The position numbers were made by a program, and so were the translations under genes. Below, one piece after another: positions 8,416 to 17,984 of a stretch of DNA of 64,000 nt. Position 1 is the first letter of the stretch; each line of letters opens with the position of its first letter. This DNA comes from Pseudomonas helvetica. GTDB lineage: Bacteria > Pseudomonadota > Gammaproteobacteria > Pseudomonadales > Pseudomonadaceae. The stretch lies in assembly GCF_039908645.1 (NCBI RefSeq), contig NZ_CP150917.1, positions 1,150,501 to 1,214,500 on the forward strand. The letters are read 5' to 3'. The notes under the pieces are model-generated. The model ran no database searches and was not told the DNA's origin. It saw only the letters and a list, made by a program, of their open reading frames with translations.

Positions 8416-9324
8416 TCAGTTCTGTTTACCCCATGTCTGCAACGCAAACTCGACAAAACTGCGCAGCTTCGGCAAACGGTATCGGTCCTGCGCGTAGATC
8501 AGATTCATCGGGCGACGGGGCAGTTGATAGTCCTGCATCAGGGCCACCAGTTTCCCTTCCTGAAGGTCTTGATCCACCAGTGCATCCGGCAGCATCACCA
8601 CACCCATCCCAGTGCGCGCCGCCTGGTGCAGGCCCGATGAACTATTGATCAGCATCGGGCCGCTCACCGCCACGACGATCTCCCCGTCAGGGCCGCTCAG
8701 GCGCCACTGTTTTTCCACCGAGCGCCATTCATCGCCCGCCGGGTAGGCAAAGGCCAGGCAGTCGTGATCGGCCAGCTCCTCCGGTTTTTGCGGTGTGCCA
8801 CGGCGTGCCAGATACGCCGGCGAGGCACACATGGTCAGCGTGTAGTCCTCCAGTGGCCGGGCGATCAGGTTGGGCGGTTCGGTATTACCCAGGCGAATCG
8901 CCACGTCAAAACCGTTGTCCAGCAGATCAAGACGTTGATTGGTCAACACCACATCCAGCTTGACCTGTGGGCAGCGCTGCACGAATTCACTCAAGGCCGG
9001 CGCCAGGCGTTCCGTGCCAAAGGTCAGCGGGGCGGTAATGCGCAACGTTCCGCTGGGTTCGCCCTGGGTTTGTTCGGCCAGCCGCTCGGAGTCGGCCACC
9101 AGCCCCAATACCTCAAGGCAGCGTTGATAGTAGGTCGAGCCAAATTCGGTCAAGCGCTGACGCCGTGTCGTACGGTGCAGCAAACTGACGCCGAGACGTT
9201 GCTCCAGCGCTCGCAGGTGATTGCCGACCATGGTGGTCGACATTTCGCACTCCAGAGCGGCGGCGGTCATGCTGCCAGCCTCGACCACCTTCACGTAAAC
9301 CGACATCGCCAGCAGTAAGTCCAT
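8416..9324 (-). CDS. LysR-family transcriptional regulator
   Basis: The 302-residue protein has the N-terminal LysR helix-turn-helix (about residues 5-60: VVEAGSMTAAALECEMS, then HLRALEQRLGVSLLHRTTRR) and the periplasmic-binding-like effector domain. The form of the effector domain (LRITAPLTFGTERLAPAL, LDNGFDVAIRLG) is that of the large CrgA/AaeR-like subgroup. Start ATG 9324 is preferred to the TTG two codons earlier. It is divergent from the aminotransferase gene with about 100 bases between, the usual arrangement for a regulator and its target. Confidence 0.92.
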   Translation of the reverse strand: MDLLLAMSVYVKVVEAGSMTAAALECEMSTTMVGNHLRALEQRLGVSLLHRTTRRQRLTEFGSTYYQRCLEVLGLVADSERLAEQTQGEPSGTLRITAPLTFGTERLAPALSEFVQRCPQVKLDVVLTNQRLDLLDNGFDVAIRLGNTEPPNLIARPLEDYTLTMCASPAYLARRGTPQKPEELADHDCLAFAYPAGDEWRSVEKQWRLSGPDGEIVVAVSGPMLINSSSGLHQAARTGMGVVMLPDALVDQDLQEGKLVALMQDYQLPRRPMNLIYAQDRYRLPKLRSFVEFALQTWGKQN

Positions 9325-9426
9325 TATCAAGCCCAGCTTTAAAATGATTGAAGTGTTTCGGCGTTTATCCAGCTCAGGTGGCTAACGATACTGCAAAAAC
9401 ACTGACCAATGATGGAGCTTGATGTC

Positions 9427-10602
9427 ATGACCGCCGCCTGCCTGATGACCACGTATCAACCCCTGGCCTTGAGCTTTACCAGAGGGTTGGGCACACGCCT
9501 GTGGGATCAGGCTGGTCGTGAATACCTGGATGCGGTGGCGGGCGTGGCCGTGACCAATGTCGGCCACTCGCACCCGAAGGTGGTCAGCGCCATCAGCGAA
9601 CAGGCCGGCCTGTTGCTGCACACGTCCAACCTGTACAGCATCGACTGGCAGCAACGGTTGGCGCACAAGCTGACGCAGTTGTCGGGGCTCGACCGGGTGT
9701 TTTTCAACAACTCCGGCGCCGAGGCCAATGAAACCGCGCTGAAACTGGCCCGGCTGTACGGTTGGCACAAAGGTGTCGAGCAGCCGTTGGTTGTGGTCAT
9801 GGAGAACGCCTTTCATGGCCGCACGCTGGGCACCTTGTCTGCCAGCGATGGTCCTGCGGTGCGTTTGGGGTTTCAGGAGCTACCGGGGGATTTCATCAAA
9901 GTGCCGTTCGGCGATCTCGCCGCACTGGATAAGGCGCACCAGACTCATGGCCAGCGCATCGTGGCGGTTTTGATGGAGCCGATTCAGGGCGAGAGCGGTG
10001 TGCAACTCGCGCTGCCCGGCTACCTGAAAGCCCTGCGCGAATTGTGCAATCGGCGCAACTGGCTGCTGATGCTCGACGAGATCCAGACCGGTATCGGCCG
10101 TACCGGGCAATGGTTCGCCTTTCAACACGAAGGTATCGTCCCGGACGTCATGACCTTGGCCAAAGGCCTGGGCAACGGCGTCCCGATCGGCGCTTGCCTG
10201 GCTCGCGGCAAAGCCGCCGAACTCTTCACTCCGGGCAGCCACGGCAGCACCTTTGGCGGAAACCCGCTGGCGTGTCGGGTGGGCTGCACCGTGCTGGAAA
10301 TCATCGAAGAACAAGGTTTGCTGGAAAACGCCAAGCGTCAGGGCGAACGCCTGCTTGCACGCTTGCACGCCGAGCTCGATGGCAGCCCGCAGGTGCTGGC
10401 GATCCGTGGCCAAGGCTTGATGATCGGCATCGAACTGGCCCGGCCCATTCGCGACCTGACCCTGATCGCCGCGCGGGACCACGGGTTGCTGATCAACGTG
10501 ACACGGGGCAAGACCATCCGCTTGCTGCCACCGCTGACCATTGATGAGCGCGAGGTGGAGATGATTGTGCGGGGGGTAGGGCGGGTGGTGAGAGGGGATT
10601 AA
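9427..10602 (+). CDS. Class-III PLP aminotransferase, acetylornithine aminotransferase-like
   Basis: The 391-residue protein has the ArgD/OAT fold: [16 protein letters not shown] for cofactor binding, the AFHGRTLG segment, [14 protein letters not shown] with the PLP-contacting Asp, and the Schiff-base Lys in [16 protein letters not shown] 9427 was chosen because GGAG lies just upstream. It could be acetylornithine or succinylornithine transaminase, but a lone copy facing a LysR gene suggests a regulated catabolic or secondary role instead of the housekeeping argD, so I give no gene symbol. Confidence 0.88.
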   Translation: MTAACLMTTYQPLALSFTRGLGTRLWDQAGREYLDAVAGVAVTNVGHSHPKVVSAISEQAGLLLHTSNLYSIDWQQRLAHKLTQLSGLDRVFFNNSGAEANETALKLARLYGWHKGVEQPLVVVMENAFHGRTLGTLSASDGPAVRLGFQELPGDFIKVPFGDLAALDKAHQTHGQRIVAVLMEPIQGESGVQLALPGYLKALRELCNRRNWLLMLDEIQTGIGRTGQWFAFQHEGIVPDVMTLAKGLGNGVPIGACLARGKAAELFTPGSHGSTFGGNPLACRVGCTVLEIIEEQGLLENAKRQGERLLARLHAELDGSPQVLAIRGQGLMIGIELARPIRDLTLIAARDHGLLINVTRGKTIRLLPPLTIDEREVEMIVRGVGRVVRGD

Positions 10603-10784
10603 CCAACTCCATCTTTGTTTACGGCAGGCGGTATTTCAGAGTGTTTTTGAAATACCACCTGCCGGCACTCGTCTTTTACGTCCTTCACTGCGCGCAAGTT
10701 GCAGATTGAGGCTATGAGACGTTCAGAGTTGGCTCGTGAAGCAAGAAGATAGGTTGTTTCGTTGGCGTTGGTTGAGGTGGTCAT
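10599..10784 (-). pseudogene. YefM-like antitoxin C-terminal remnant
   Basis: The 61-codon frame contains ETTYLLASRANSERLIASI, which matches the pattern of the C-terminal toxin-binding half of YefM antitoxins (YLLRSPANARRLMDSI type). The N-terminal DNA-binding half is absent, the tail after NLRAVKDVK is unrelated, and no YoeB toxin gene follows. I see no good ribosome site. It is therefore more likely a decayed remnant than a working antitoxin, although a free-standing short antitoxin cannot be excluded. The frame also runs through a 16-base inverted repeat at 10623-10663. Confidence 0.45.
10623..10663. repeat. 16-base inverted repeat (strong hairpin)
   Basis: GGCAGGCGGTATTTCA is followed after nine bases by its near-perfect inverse (one G-U type mismatch). 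It has no T run on either side, so it is not a simple terminator, though it lies 20 bases behind the aminotransferase stop and may protect that transcript's 3' end. It overlaps the YefM-like remnant. Confidence 0.75.
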
Positions 10785-10904
10785 GATGGGTCGAAACGCT
10801 CGGAGTTTAGTAACCAGCCTCGATTAGGCGCTCGGTATGCTCCGTTGTCTTCAAGACGTTTCCTTGAAAAAGGTAGGTTCGATCCGAGTAAAACGTGCTC
10901 AGAT

Positions 10905-11483
10905 TTACTGCTGCAACTTACGCTTGTTTCTCAGGTGCACGATTACCGCCACAACCACAACGACCAGCACAACACCCAAGGCAATCGGCAACCGGTAAGG
11001 TCTGAGATCACCAAACAATTGCTGAAGCGCTTCGCCCGCCCAATAACCGCCGCTGACAAACAGTGTGGCCCAGACCATTGCACCGAGCATGTTCCACAGT
11101 GAAAAACGCAACGGCGACAGGCCACTGGCACCGATCACCATGGGGCCCACCAACCGCATGCCGTACAGAAAGCGCACCGAAAAAACCGACATCGACGGGT
11201 AGCGTGCGATCAATCCGCTGACGCGCTTGATCTGCGTTTGCTGGCGTTTGAGGCGAGGCAACAGTCGCGTGCCGAAATAACGGCCGCTCCAGAACAGCAA
11301 TTGATCCCCCAACATCCCACCGGCGCTGGCCCAGGCGATCACCGGCCAAAGCTTCAGCAAATGCTGATGCGCCGCCATGCCGCCCAATATCAGGATGGTT
11401 TCGCCTTCCATGACACAGCCAATAAAAACCGCCCAATAGCCGTAGGTCGCGAGGAGGTGATTGAGGTCTATGTGCTCGAACAT
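10905..11483 (-). CDS. DedA-family membrane protein
   Basis: The 192-residue protein carries the VTT/SNARE-associated core of the DedA family: a re-entrant segment with GCVMEGETILILGG, then GDQLLFWSGRYFG, and the conserved FLYGMRLVGPMVIGASG region with its arginine, followed by two more helices and a basic tail. DedA proteins act in the inner membrane as phospholipid or undecaprenyl-phosphate translocases and support proton-motive-force homeostasis. It is a single gene with no obvious partner. Confidence 0.9.
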   Translation of the reverse strand: MFEHIDLNHLLATYGYWAVFIGCVMEGETILILGGMAAHQHLLKLWPVIAWASAGGMLGDQLLFWSGRYFGTRLLPRLKRQQTQIKRVSGLIARYPSMSVFSVRFLYGMRLVGPMVIGASGLSPLRFSLWNMLGAMVWATLFVSGGYWAGEALQQLFGDLRPYRLPIALGVVLVVVVVAVIVHLRNKRKLQQ

Positions 11484-11577
11484 GGGCGGTTGGCGGCCTT
11501 TGGCGTGTTGTGGAGGCTGGGTAATGGTGGACCGCTATCGGCTGGGGTCGTTGCCCGTGCATTCATGATTGAAGCGA

Positions 11578-12018
11578 TTATGTGGCTGCGACATTCGAGA
11601 GCGGACGCTCCCCCAGATACTCAACCAACCGTAGCAGATAACCGTCCGGGTCCTGCACCAACAGCTCATGCTGGCCGACCTCCACCGTACCGGATCGATA
11701 CCACTTCTCGGCAAGCGGGCGAAACATTGGCCACTCGGCAGCGGCCAACCGCTGGAGAATCGGCTCGACACTGTCGACCGTCATTTGAAAGTTGATGCCG
11801 CGCCCAAATGGCGGTTCCAGTGGAGCGGTCACCCATTGCCCTTCGAGCGGGTCGTACTGCTCCAGCATGACCTGCACCCCGTCGAAATCGAGGTAGGCAA
11901 ATCCCTCTTCGGGGCGGTCGTAGGCGACCCTGAAGCCAACCAATCCGGTCCAGAAATCCAGACTGTTCCTGATGTCGCCGACCATCAGTTCGGGGACCAT
12001 TCTGTTCCTTGAAAACAT
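11578..12018 (-). CDS. VOC-fold protein, bleomycin-resistance-like
   Basis: The 146-residue protein has two beta-alpha-beta-beta-beta modules typical of the glyoxalase/bleomycin-resistance superfamily: an N-terminal MVPELMVGDIRNSLDFWTGL and a C-terminal ELLVQDPDGYLLRLVEYLGE that ends in the usual metal or ligand strand. The substrate is not predictable. AAGGAGAGG precedes ATG 12018; a second in-frame ATG at 12000 also has an AAGGA upstream, so the start is uncertain by six codons. Confidence 0.83.
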   Translation of the reverse strand: MFSRNRMVPELMVGDIRNSLDFWTGLVGFRVAYDRPEEGFAYLDFDGVQVMLEQYDPLEGQWVTAPLEPPFGRGINFQMTVDSVEPILQRLAAAEWPMFRPLAEKWYRSGTVEVGQHELLVQDPDGYLLRLVEYLGERPLSNVAAT

Positions 12019-12070
12019 ACCTCTCCTTAGTGAGCGTCCAGCCCGATCAATGTGCGTTCAGGATAGCGCC

Positions 12071-12469
12071 TCAATCGGATTCGGCCTGCTCAATCGCCTT
12101 CTTGATATTCGGTACCGCATAGTTGGTAAACCAGTGGTTCATTCCATTGATCGCCTGTTGCGCTGGCGCCGCATCCCGAGCCCCGATCAGTTCGCTGCAC
12201 GCTTGGGCCATGGCCAGCAACATCCGCGCCGACTCAGGCACATAGGGCAGGCTGACACCTTTGTCGTGGCGTTCCTGAATGATCCGGTAGCGAAGGTTCT
12301 CCGGCAACGTCCAGGCACTGATCAGAAATTCATGAACAGAGTACGGATGGCCGTTGACCTCCACCGTGGCCGTGCGGTGCTCCTCTCGAAAACCGGCGTT
12401 CTCGATCTGCTCGCAGCTGTCGATGACAGTGTTCATCATCTCGCGGATTTGCTTCCAGTCAGTGTGCAT
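12071..12469 (-). CDS. Unrecognised small soluble protein
   Basis: From ATG 12469 (AAAGGA upstream) it encodes 132 residues, MHTDWKQIREMMNTVIDSCE at the start. The protein is mostly helical by composition, has no signal peptide or membrane segment, and contains three cysteines or fewer without a metal pattern. I do not recognise the family. It lies about 50 bases behind the VOC gene in the same direction, but its own start is far from any upstream minus-strand gene, so it may have its own promoter. Confidence 0.7.
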   Translation of the reverse strand: MHTDWKQIREMMNTVIDSCEQIENAGFREEHRTATVEVNGHPYSVHEFLISAWTLPENLRYRIIQERHDKGVSLPYVPESARMLLAMAQACSELIGARDAAPAQQAINGMNHWFTNYAVPNIKKAIEQAESD

Positions 12470-12551
12470 GTGAAGAGTCCTTTTCAAATGGCGATAGCTA
12501 TAGGCTATAGGTTGCGGTGCCTGTCTTCCAGATCATCGGGCAGGTCGAAGA

Positions 12552-12869
12552 TCAACGTGTAATTGATCGCTCCCACGCGGGAGCCTGAGAACGATCAATC
12601 GGCAAGACTTCCGAAGCGTCCCCACCCTGCACCAACGTTTGCGCCTCACCATGTTCAATCACCCAGCGCAGCAGGTCGGTCACCGGCACGCGGTGGCTGC
12701 GTTCGACCCATTGCAGGCCGTCGGGGCTGTAGTGTTCGGTGTAGCGGGTGAGGATCAACTCGCGCTGGTCACTCGACAGTTGGAGGCTGACTTCGCGGCA
12801 GTGCAGGTTGGCGTTGGCGTGTTTCACCACGCGTTGTTGCAGGATCAGCGGCTGGTTTTCAGAGATCAT
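12552..12869 (-). CDS. Unrecognised small protein
   Basis: I place the start at ATG 12869 (MISENQPLILQQRVVKHAN), with AGGAAG upstream, giving 105 residues. The longer frame reaching 12956 adds a basic, unlikely leader. The middle part alternates charged and hydrophobic residues as in a small beta-rich domain (REVSLQLSSDQRELILTRY). No family was recognised. It is divergent from the two-component operon at 13060. Confidence 0.65.
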   Translation of the reverse strand: MISENQPLILQQRVVKHANANLHCREVSLQLSSDQRELILTRYTEHYSPDGLQWVERSHRVPVTDLLRWVIEHGEAQTLVQGGDASEVLPIDRSQAPAWERSITR

Positions 12870-13059
12870 CGGTCTGGGCTTCCTGGCAGCGGTGTACGCG
12901 TGCGCAAACAGTCTTCGGGAAAAGGTGACAGATGCTGACATTCCGGCCTTGCGCAAAGATGTCTGCTTTTTTACCTGGCTGTCGCTTTGTTACCCGATTG
13001 AAATATATGACGGAGCGCGCCGAATGGTTTTAGATGTGGGTTCTTTCAGACCTTAAGTG

Positions 13060-13779
13060 ATGCCGCTGGTGAGCAGTCTTTTGATCGTGGACGACGACCT
13101 TGAGGTCCTCGCGCTGCTGAAGAAATTTTTTGTACAACAAGGCTATGCGGTGGAGGTGGCCACCGATGGCGCCTCAATGTGGGCGGCGATTGAGCGCCAG
13201 GCGCCGGACCTGATCATTCTCGACCTGATGCTGCCGGGCGAGAACGGGCTGACGCTGTGCCAACGCTTGCGCCAGCAATACCCGACGCCGGTGATCATGC
13301 TGACCGCCATGGGTGAGTTGAGTGATCGGGTGGTCGGGCTGGAGATGGGCGCCGATGATTACCTGAGCAAACCGTTCGACGCCCGGGAGCTGCTGGCCCG
13401 CGTGCGCGCCGTGCTGCGTCGTGCAGGCGAAAGCCGCCCGCTGACCGGGGAAGCGCCGCGCCCGCTGATCAAGTTCGCCGACTGGCAACTGGACCTCACT
13501 CGTCGGGAACTGCGTTCACCGGATCAGGTGATGATTCCGCTGTCGGCCGGGGAGTTCGACTTGTTGCTGGTGTTTGTCGAGCATCCGCAGCGCATTCTCA
13601 CCCGGGAACAGTTACTGGACCTGGCGCGAGGCCGCACCCATGAGGCATTTGATCGCAGCATCGACGTTCAGGTCAGCCGCTTGCGGCGCAAACTGGAGTA
13701 CGACACCAAGCGCCCGGAAATGATTCGTACCGTGCGCAACGGCGGGTATCTGTTCACCCCCAGTGTGACCCGCCAGTGA
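13060..13779 (+). CDS. OmpR-family response regulator
   Basis: The 239-residue regulator has a receiver domain with the acidic cluster Asp11-Asp13, phospho-acceptor Asp55 in LIILDLMLPG and the Lys in DDYLSKPFD. The C-terminal winged helix includes LSAGEFDLLLVF and SIDVQVSRLRRKLEYD, close to the OmpR form. ATG 13060 is used; GTG 13057 is one codon earlier. The stop overlaps the GTG start of the kinase gene by four bases, so the two are coupled. Confidence 0.94.
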   Translation: MPLVSSLLIVDDDLEVLALLKKFFVQQGYAVEVATDGASMWAAIERQAPDLIILDLMLPGENGLTLCQRLRQQYPTPVIMLTAMGELSDRVVGLEMGADDYLSKPFDARELLARVRAVLRRAGESRPLTGEAPRPLIKFADWQLDLTRRELRSPDQVMIPLSAGEFDLLLVFVEHPQRILTREQLLDLARGRTHEAFDRSIDVQVSRLRRKLEYDTKRPEMIRTVRNGGYLFTPSVTRQ

Positions 13780-15125
13780 AAAAACTCATGGCCGCTTTGC
13801 GTCTGCGACCGCGTGACACCGTGGCCCGCTGGATCGCCCTGACCACCCTCATCGCGATGCTCACGTCGCTGGCGTTCAACGCGCTGTTCATTCAGTTGGC
13901 CGGCGTCTGGGCTTATCCTCCGTTGGCCGAAACCGGCCTCCTGGAAAAGACCGCATCCATTACCCGGATGATGGAAGCCTCGCAAGCGTCGCAGCGCGAA
14001 CGCCTGGCCGAGGCCGCCAGCGAAAACTCCTTCAGCGTCAGCTGGCATGCCACCCGTCAAGGCCTCGACTTGCCGGACACTCCCGAAGCGGCTTACCGCA
14101 CGGCCTCACCGGAGGCCCAGCGACTGTTCAACACGCCGACCCGCCGAGTCGAAGCCTATCAACCCGGCGACTGGCCACAGAAGAACGGTCACTACGCTTT
14201 GCTGGTGCAACTGGCGGATGAATCCTGGCTGATGTTCAGCGTACCGTCCCGCAGTTGGGGGCTGGCGGAAGGGCCACGAACCCTGATCGTGATTCTGCTG
14301 GTGTTGCTGTCGACCGGTATTGTCGCGCTGATCGCCACTCGCCGACTGGCCAAACCCTTGCAGCACTTTGCCCAAGGTGCACGACGTTTTGGCGTCGACT
14401 TTCGTGCACCGCCCATCGACCCGGTCGGCCCGCATGAAATCCGTCAGGCAATCCTCGCGTTCAATGCCATGCAGGCTCAGTTGCAGCACTTCATCAAGGA
14501 CCGCACGCAGATGCTCGCCGCCATCTCTCACGACCTGCGCACCCCGCTGACCCGCATGCGCCTGCGTGGCGAATTCATCGAAGACTCCGAACAGCAACAA
14601 CGGCTGTTTCGCGACGTCGACGAAATGCAGGCCATGATCAACTCCGCCCTGGAGTTCTTCCGCGACGACGCTCGCCTGGAACAGGCAACCCAGTTCGACC
14701 TGGCCGAACTGCTGCAAACCCTGATCGACGACTACCGCGACCAGTCCATCGACATCACCTTCAGCGGCCCACCCCGATTGGTCTACTTCGGCCGCCCGCT
14801 GGGGCTGAAACGGGTGATCACCAATTTGCTGGACAATGCAATCAAGTACGCCAGTGAACCGGCGATTGAACTGTGCCAGGAAGACGAACAGGTGATCGTT
14901 CGGGTACTCGACCGTGGGCCGGGGATCCCGGCTGACAGTTATGAACAGGTGTTTGCGCCATTCTTTCGGCTGGAAGGGTCGCGGAATAAAAGCACGGGGG
15001 GCGTGGGGCTGGGGTTGTCGGCGGCACGGGCGATTGTTCTGGAACACGGCGGCACGCTGACCGTGAGGAACCGCACGGGGGGAGGGTTGGAGGCGCGGGT
15101 GGTGTTGCCGGTGCAGGTGGGTTAG
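13776..15125 (+). CDS. EnvZ-like sensor histidine kinase
   Basis: The 449-residue kinase has two transmembrane helices (about 18-46 and 168-188) around a periplasmic domain of about 120 residues, a HAMP segment and the H-box LAAISHDLRTPLTRMRLRGE with His252. The catalytic domain shows NLLDNAIKYA, DRGPGIP and GGVGLGLSAARAI. The H-box form is that of EnvZ/RstB-type kinases. Translation starts at GTG 13776 inside the regulator's stop. The signal cannot be read from the sequence. Confidence 0.93.
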   Translation: MKKLMAALRLRPRDTVARWIALTTLIAMLTSLAFNALFIQLAGVWAYPPLAETGLLEKTASITRMMEASQASQRERLAEAASENSFSVSWHATRQGLDLPDTPEAAYRTASPEAQRLFNTPTRRVEAYQPGDWPQKNGHYALLVQLADESWLMFSVPSRSWGLAEGPRTLIVILLVLLSTGIVALIATRRLAKPLQHFAQGARRFGVDFRAPPIDPVGPHEIRQAILAFNAMQAQLQHFIKDRTQMLAAISHDLRTPLTRMRLRGEFIEDSEQQQRLFRDVDEMQAMINSALEFFRDDARLEQATQFDLAELLQTLIDDYRDQSIDITFSGPPRLVYFGRPLGLKRVITNLLDNAIKYASEPAIELCQEDEQVIVRVLDRGPGIPADSYEQVFAPFFRLEGSRNKSTGGVGLGLSAARAIVLEHGGTLTVRNRTGGGLEARVVLPVQVG

Positions 15126-15406
15126 AGAGGATTTATGCGGGGACAGACGTGCTGTTCCTGAAAGGTTTTTTCGTACAGAACCAAGTGAACTTTGGGCAAT
15201 CCAACCGCAAGTGCCAACCAAGGCGCCGAATCATCTGGCCTGAGGATCAAGAGTGAAAGCCCTGATGCAATTCAAGTCAATTTCCCGAATAAGACCTGGG
15301 CACACGGCGGCCCCCGGCTGGTGAACGGCCGCTATCAAATGAATTGGGGCCGAGGCACACTCGGAAACCTTCCATGCGTTGATAAACGCGAACGGACGCC
15401 CACTGT

Positions 15407-16528
15407 ATGATTCTTCGTAAAATCGTGCCAAACCGGCTATCCACCAGAGTTCGAAACCTGGCTGCCGCTGTCCTCTGGATTCAGGTCTGTACGGGCTGTG
15501 CTGCCCAGGAAGCTCAACATGCCGCGTCTTCCAAAACAGTAGTGCCCGGCAAGCAGGCAGCCTGGCCAAGTGCGGAACTGGTCGATTCGCTACGCGCGTC
15601 ACCAGAGCGATGGTCCGCACTTCGTGCGACGTGCGATCGGAACCTCGACTACACCCCGCATCCAGTCGCTGATTTCACCCCGCCAGCGCATTATGTCGAC
15701 CGGGCAGGCGAGCAACGCATCGCCAAGTCACTGGGAGACGACGGTAACGTCGCCTATCAAGAGGCGCTGTGTTTTGCGCTGAGCGGCGATCGGCAATACG
15801 CGAAAACCAGTGAGAGCATACTCGATGCGTGGGCGGCAGGTGTGCAACACATCGACCGTGGGCAAGGTACCGCCGATTTCAACTTCACGTTTCCCAAGTA
15901 TGTGTTGGCCGCGGTGATGCTGCGTGCTGACAGTCAGTGGCATGACGCTGCGTTCAAGAGTTTCCTGCGCGAACGAGTGCTGCCCCTGTCGGTCGCATCG
16001 CGAGCAAACAACTTTGGCAACTGGGGTGTGCTGCTTGAAGCCAGCAGTGCCGCCTATCTCAATGACCGTCACCTCATGGAGAAGGCAAAAAATCGATGGG
16101 GCGCCCTGATGCTTAGTCAGGTGTCGTTAGATGGGTCAATGGCGGCTGAGATCTGCCGGAGCAACACCACAGATTGGTGTGGCGGACCCGATAAAGGAGT
16201 CAATGGCCTTTCGTATACCCACTATACGTTGCTGCCCACCACACTGGCCGCGGAGGTCTTTCGCAATGAGGGCTTCAACGTTTATACAAGCAATGCTGGT
16301 CAGCGACTTGCCCTGGCCTATGCAAGAGCCGCCGGTTGGACCTTGCATCCGGAAACCTTCCCTTACTACGCCAGTAATGGTGGGCATTTGAACGGTGTGC
16401 GCAACGCGGCATATTTCCGGATTTTGCAGCACAGGATTCCCGGTACCGACGGCGGTGTTGCCATTCACCAGGGCAATCTCGGAATGGATGGATACGAAAT
16501 CGCCCTGTTGTATGGAGAGGCTCTGTAA
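15407..16528 (+). CDS. Alginate-lyase-fold protein, probably exported, with altered active site
   Basis: The 373-residue protein starts with a leader ending in VCTGCAAQ, which could be a lipoprotein signal although the residue three before Cys is unusual. The rest matches the all-helical alginate lyase fold (PF05426, PL5-like): FNFTFPKYVLAAVML, RANNFGNWGVLLEASSAAYL and SYTHYTLLPTTLAAE. In AlgL the NN pair is followed by the catalytic His; here it is Phe, so classical lyase activity may be lost or the substrate changed. It stands alone, with no alginate genes nearby, and has no clear ribosome site. Confidence 0.72.
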   Translation: MILRKIVPNRLSTRVRNLAAAVLWIQVCTGCAAQEAQHAASSKTVVPGKQAAWPSAELVDSLRASPERWSALRATCDRNLDYTPHPVADFTPPAHYVDRAGEQRIAKSLGDDGNVAYQEALCFALSGDRQYAKTSESILDAWAAGVQHIDRGQGTADFNFTFPKYVLAAVMLRADSQWHDAAFKSFLRERVLPLSVASRANNFGNWGVLLEASSAAYLNDRHLMEKAKNRWGALMLSQVSLDGSMAAEICRSNTTDWCGGPDKGVNGLSYTHYTLLPTTLAAEVFRNEGFNVYTSNAGQRLALAYARAAGWTLHPETFPYYASNGGHLNGVRNAAYFRILQHRIPGTDGGVAIHQGNLGMDGYEIALLYGEAL

Positions 16529-16560
16529 GTCATTGCCCGCGCTCCCCGGCCACAAAAAAA

Positions 16561-16609
16561 CGGGACTACGTTTTCTCACCTCTAAAGTCGTGGTCTGTCG
16601 CCGTATCCC
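16561..16609. repeat. Dispersed palindrome, copy 1 (TCGTGGTCTGTC family)
   Basis: The left arm reads CGGGACTACGTTTTCTCA and the right arm AGTCGTGGTCTGTCGCCGTA. The right arm is shared with four other copies at about 18.9, 26.1, 29.5 and 30.5 kb. The element sits between the convergent ends of the alginate-lyase-like and MFS genes. Confidence 0.7.
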
Positions 16610-16635
16610 CCTTGGCGTTTCAAGGGGGAGCGATT

Positions 16636-17913
16636 TCAGGCCGAGCGAAGTTCCAATGCATAGGCTTTTTCCACGGGTGGAAATAGCGGCACCGTCAACA
16701 GGGCACAAAAGGCTGCAGCCAGCCACACCACGCCCCATGAGAAATGAGTCATGAGGGCGGACGCCGCGATAGGGGTAGCGAACAGCACGACAAACACGCA
16801 GGTATTGCCCATGGCCAGCGCGGTGCCGGCCCGGCTGGCGCCTGCCAGTGTCGCGAGTTCGGTGTAAGCCACGCCGTGCCAGGCAGAAACACTGATCCCG
16901 GCGATTACCATCACGCCAATGATCAGGGCGCTGGCCAGTGGTGTTTCGCTCATGCCGTAAAAGCTCGCGGCCGATACCGTGCTGCCCAGAATCAAAAAGG
17001 TCAGGGCACTCAACCATGCACAGGTTTTAAGGTAGCTACGGCGGTTTTTATTTTTATCGGTCCAACGTCCGCTCCAGATTCTGCTGACGATCGCGCCGAT
17101 CTGTATAACCGCCAACGTCGCGGAAACCAGCGTGATGTTGATGTTGCCAACGTCATGAAAGAACACGGCGGCATAAGTAAGAATGGCAAATTGCGGGGCG
17201 CAGAGCAGGCCGATGGCTAAAACGATTCGCCAGACTCTGGAATCTTTCAACGGGCTGGCTGTGGGCTCCTGACTCTGTTTTTTTGCCGCGTCGCTGGAGA
17301 AGTCCGGCTCATACAACCAGAACCCGGCAAACAGGCAGGCAATAAGACAGAAGATGGCAGAAGCACTGAATACTTCGACAAATCCATAGGTATGGGCAAG
17401 GTAGGGCAGCACGACCGCCCCCAAGGCATAACCGCCCGGGACCGCCGTTTGCCGAATGCTCATGGCCAGCCCTCGTTCGCCCTCTTTGAACCAGGCCATG
17501 ATGGCTCGACCACTGGCGCCGTTGACGCTGCTCCCCAGCAGGCCCACCACGAACAGCCCGATGGCCAGCAACACTATCGTGGGTGCATACAAGGCCAGCA
17601 TGGCCAGCCCAATCAGTGCGATCCCGGAAGTGAGAAGCCCCGTCAGCAGCACAGGGCGATCACCCCAGCGATCAGTCAATAATCCCCACGGGATCTCGCT
17701 GACGGCAATACCGAGTCCCAAAATCCCCAAGACCAGCCCCAACTCGGCGTTATCGAGCTGATACGTTGCTCGCATATAAACCGCTGTCGCGGGTAGTCCA
17801 CCCACGACACTGGAAAAGCTTGCGTTGGCAGCAACGCCGACACCCAGCACTTTCCAGCGGTGACCGTTATCCACAGGCATAAAAATCCCACTCGTTGAAT
17901 AGTTGTGGGCCAA
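16636..17913 (-). CDS. Major facilitator superfamily transporter
   Basis: The 425-residue protein has twelve hydrophobic segments in two halves. The family loop between helices 2 and 3 reads WGLLTDRWGDRPVLL, and a second related loop SRIWSGRWTDKNKNRR lies in the C-terminal half. The central cytosolic loop is hydrophilic (SSDAAKKQSQEPTASP). The substrate cannot be assigned; the closest look is of organic-anion or cyanate-type porters. An in-frame ATG at 17880 is an alternative start. It is divergent from a LysR gene that likely controls it. Confidence 0.9.
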   Translation of the reverse strand: MAHNYSTSGIFMPVDNGHRWKVLGVGVAANASFSSVVGGLPATAVYMRATYQLDNAELGLVLGILGLGIAVSEIPWGLLTDRWGDRPVLLTGLLTSGIALIGLAMLALYAPTIVLLAIGLFVVGLLGSSVNGASGRAIMAWFKEGERGLAMSIRQTAVPGGYALGAVVLPYLAHTYGFVEVFSASAIFCLIACLFAGFWLYEPDFSSDAAKKQSQEPTASPLKDSRVWRIVLAIGLLCAPQFAILTYAAVFFHDVGNINITLVSATLAVIQIGAIVSRIWSGRWTDKNKNRRSYLKTCAWLSALTFLILGSTVSAASFYGMSETPLASALIIGVMVIAGISVSAWHGVAYTELATLAGASRAGTALAMGNTCVFVVLFATPIAASALMTHFSWGVVWLAAAFCALLTVPLFPPVEKAYALELRSA

Positions 17914-17984
17914 AAGACTCTCATGAGGGTATCGTCTCGAATATCAAATTATTTTTCGTATTCGTCCCGAAAAACAGGATTGTT

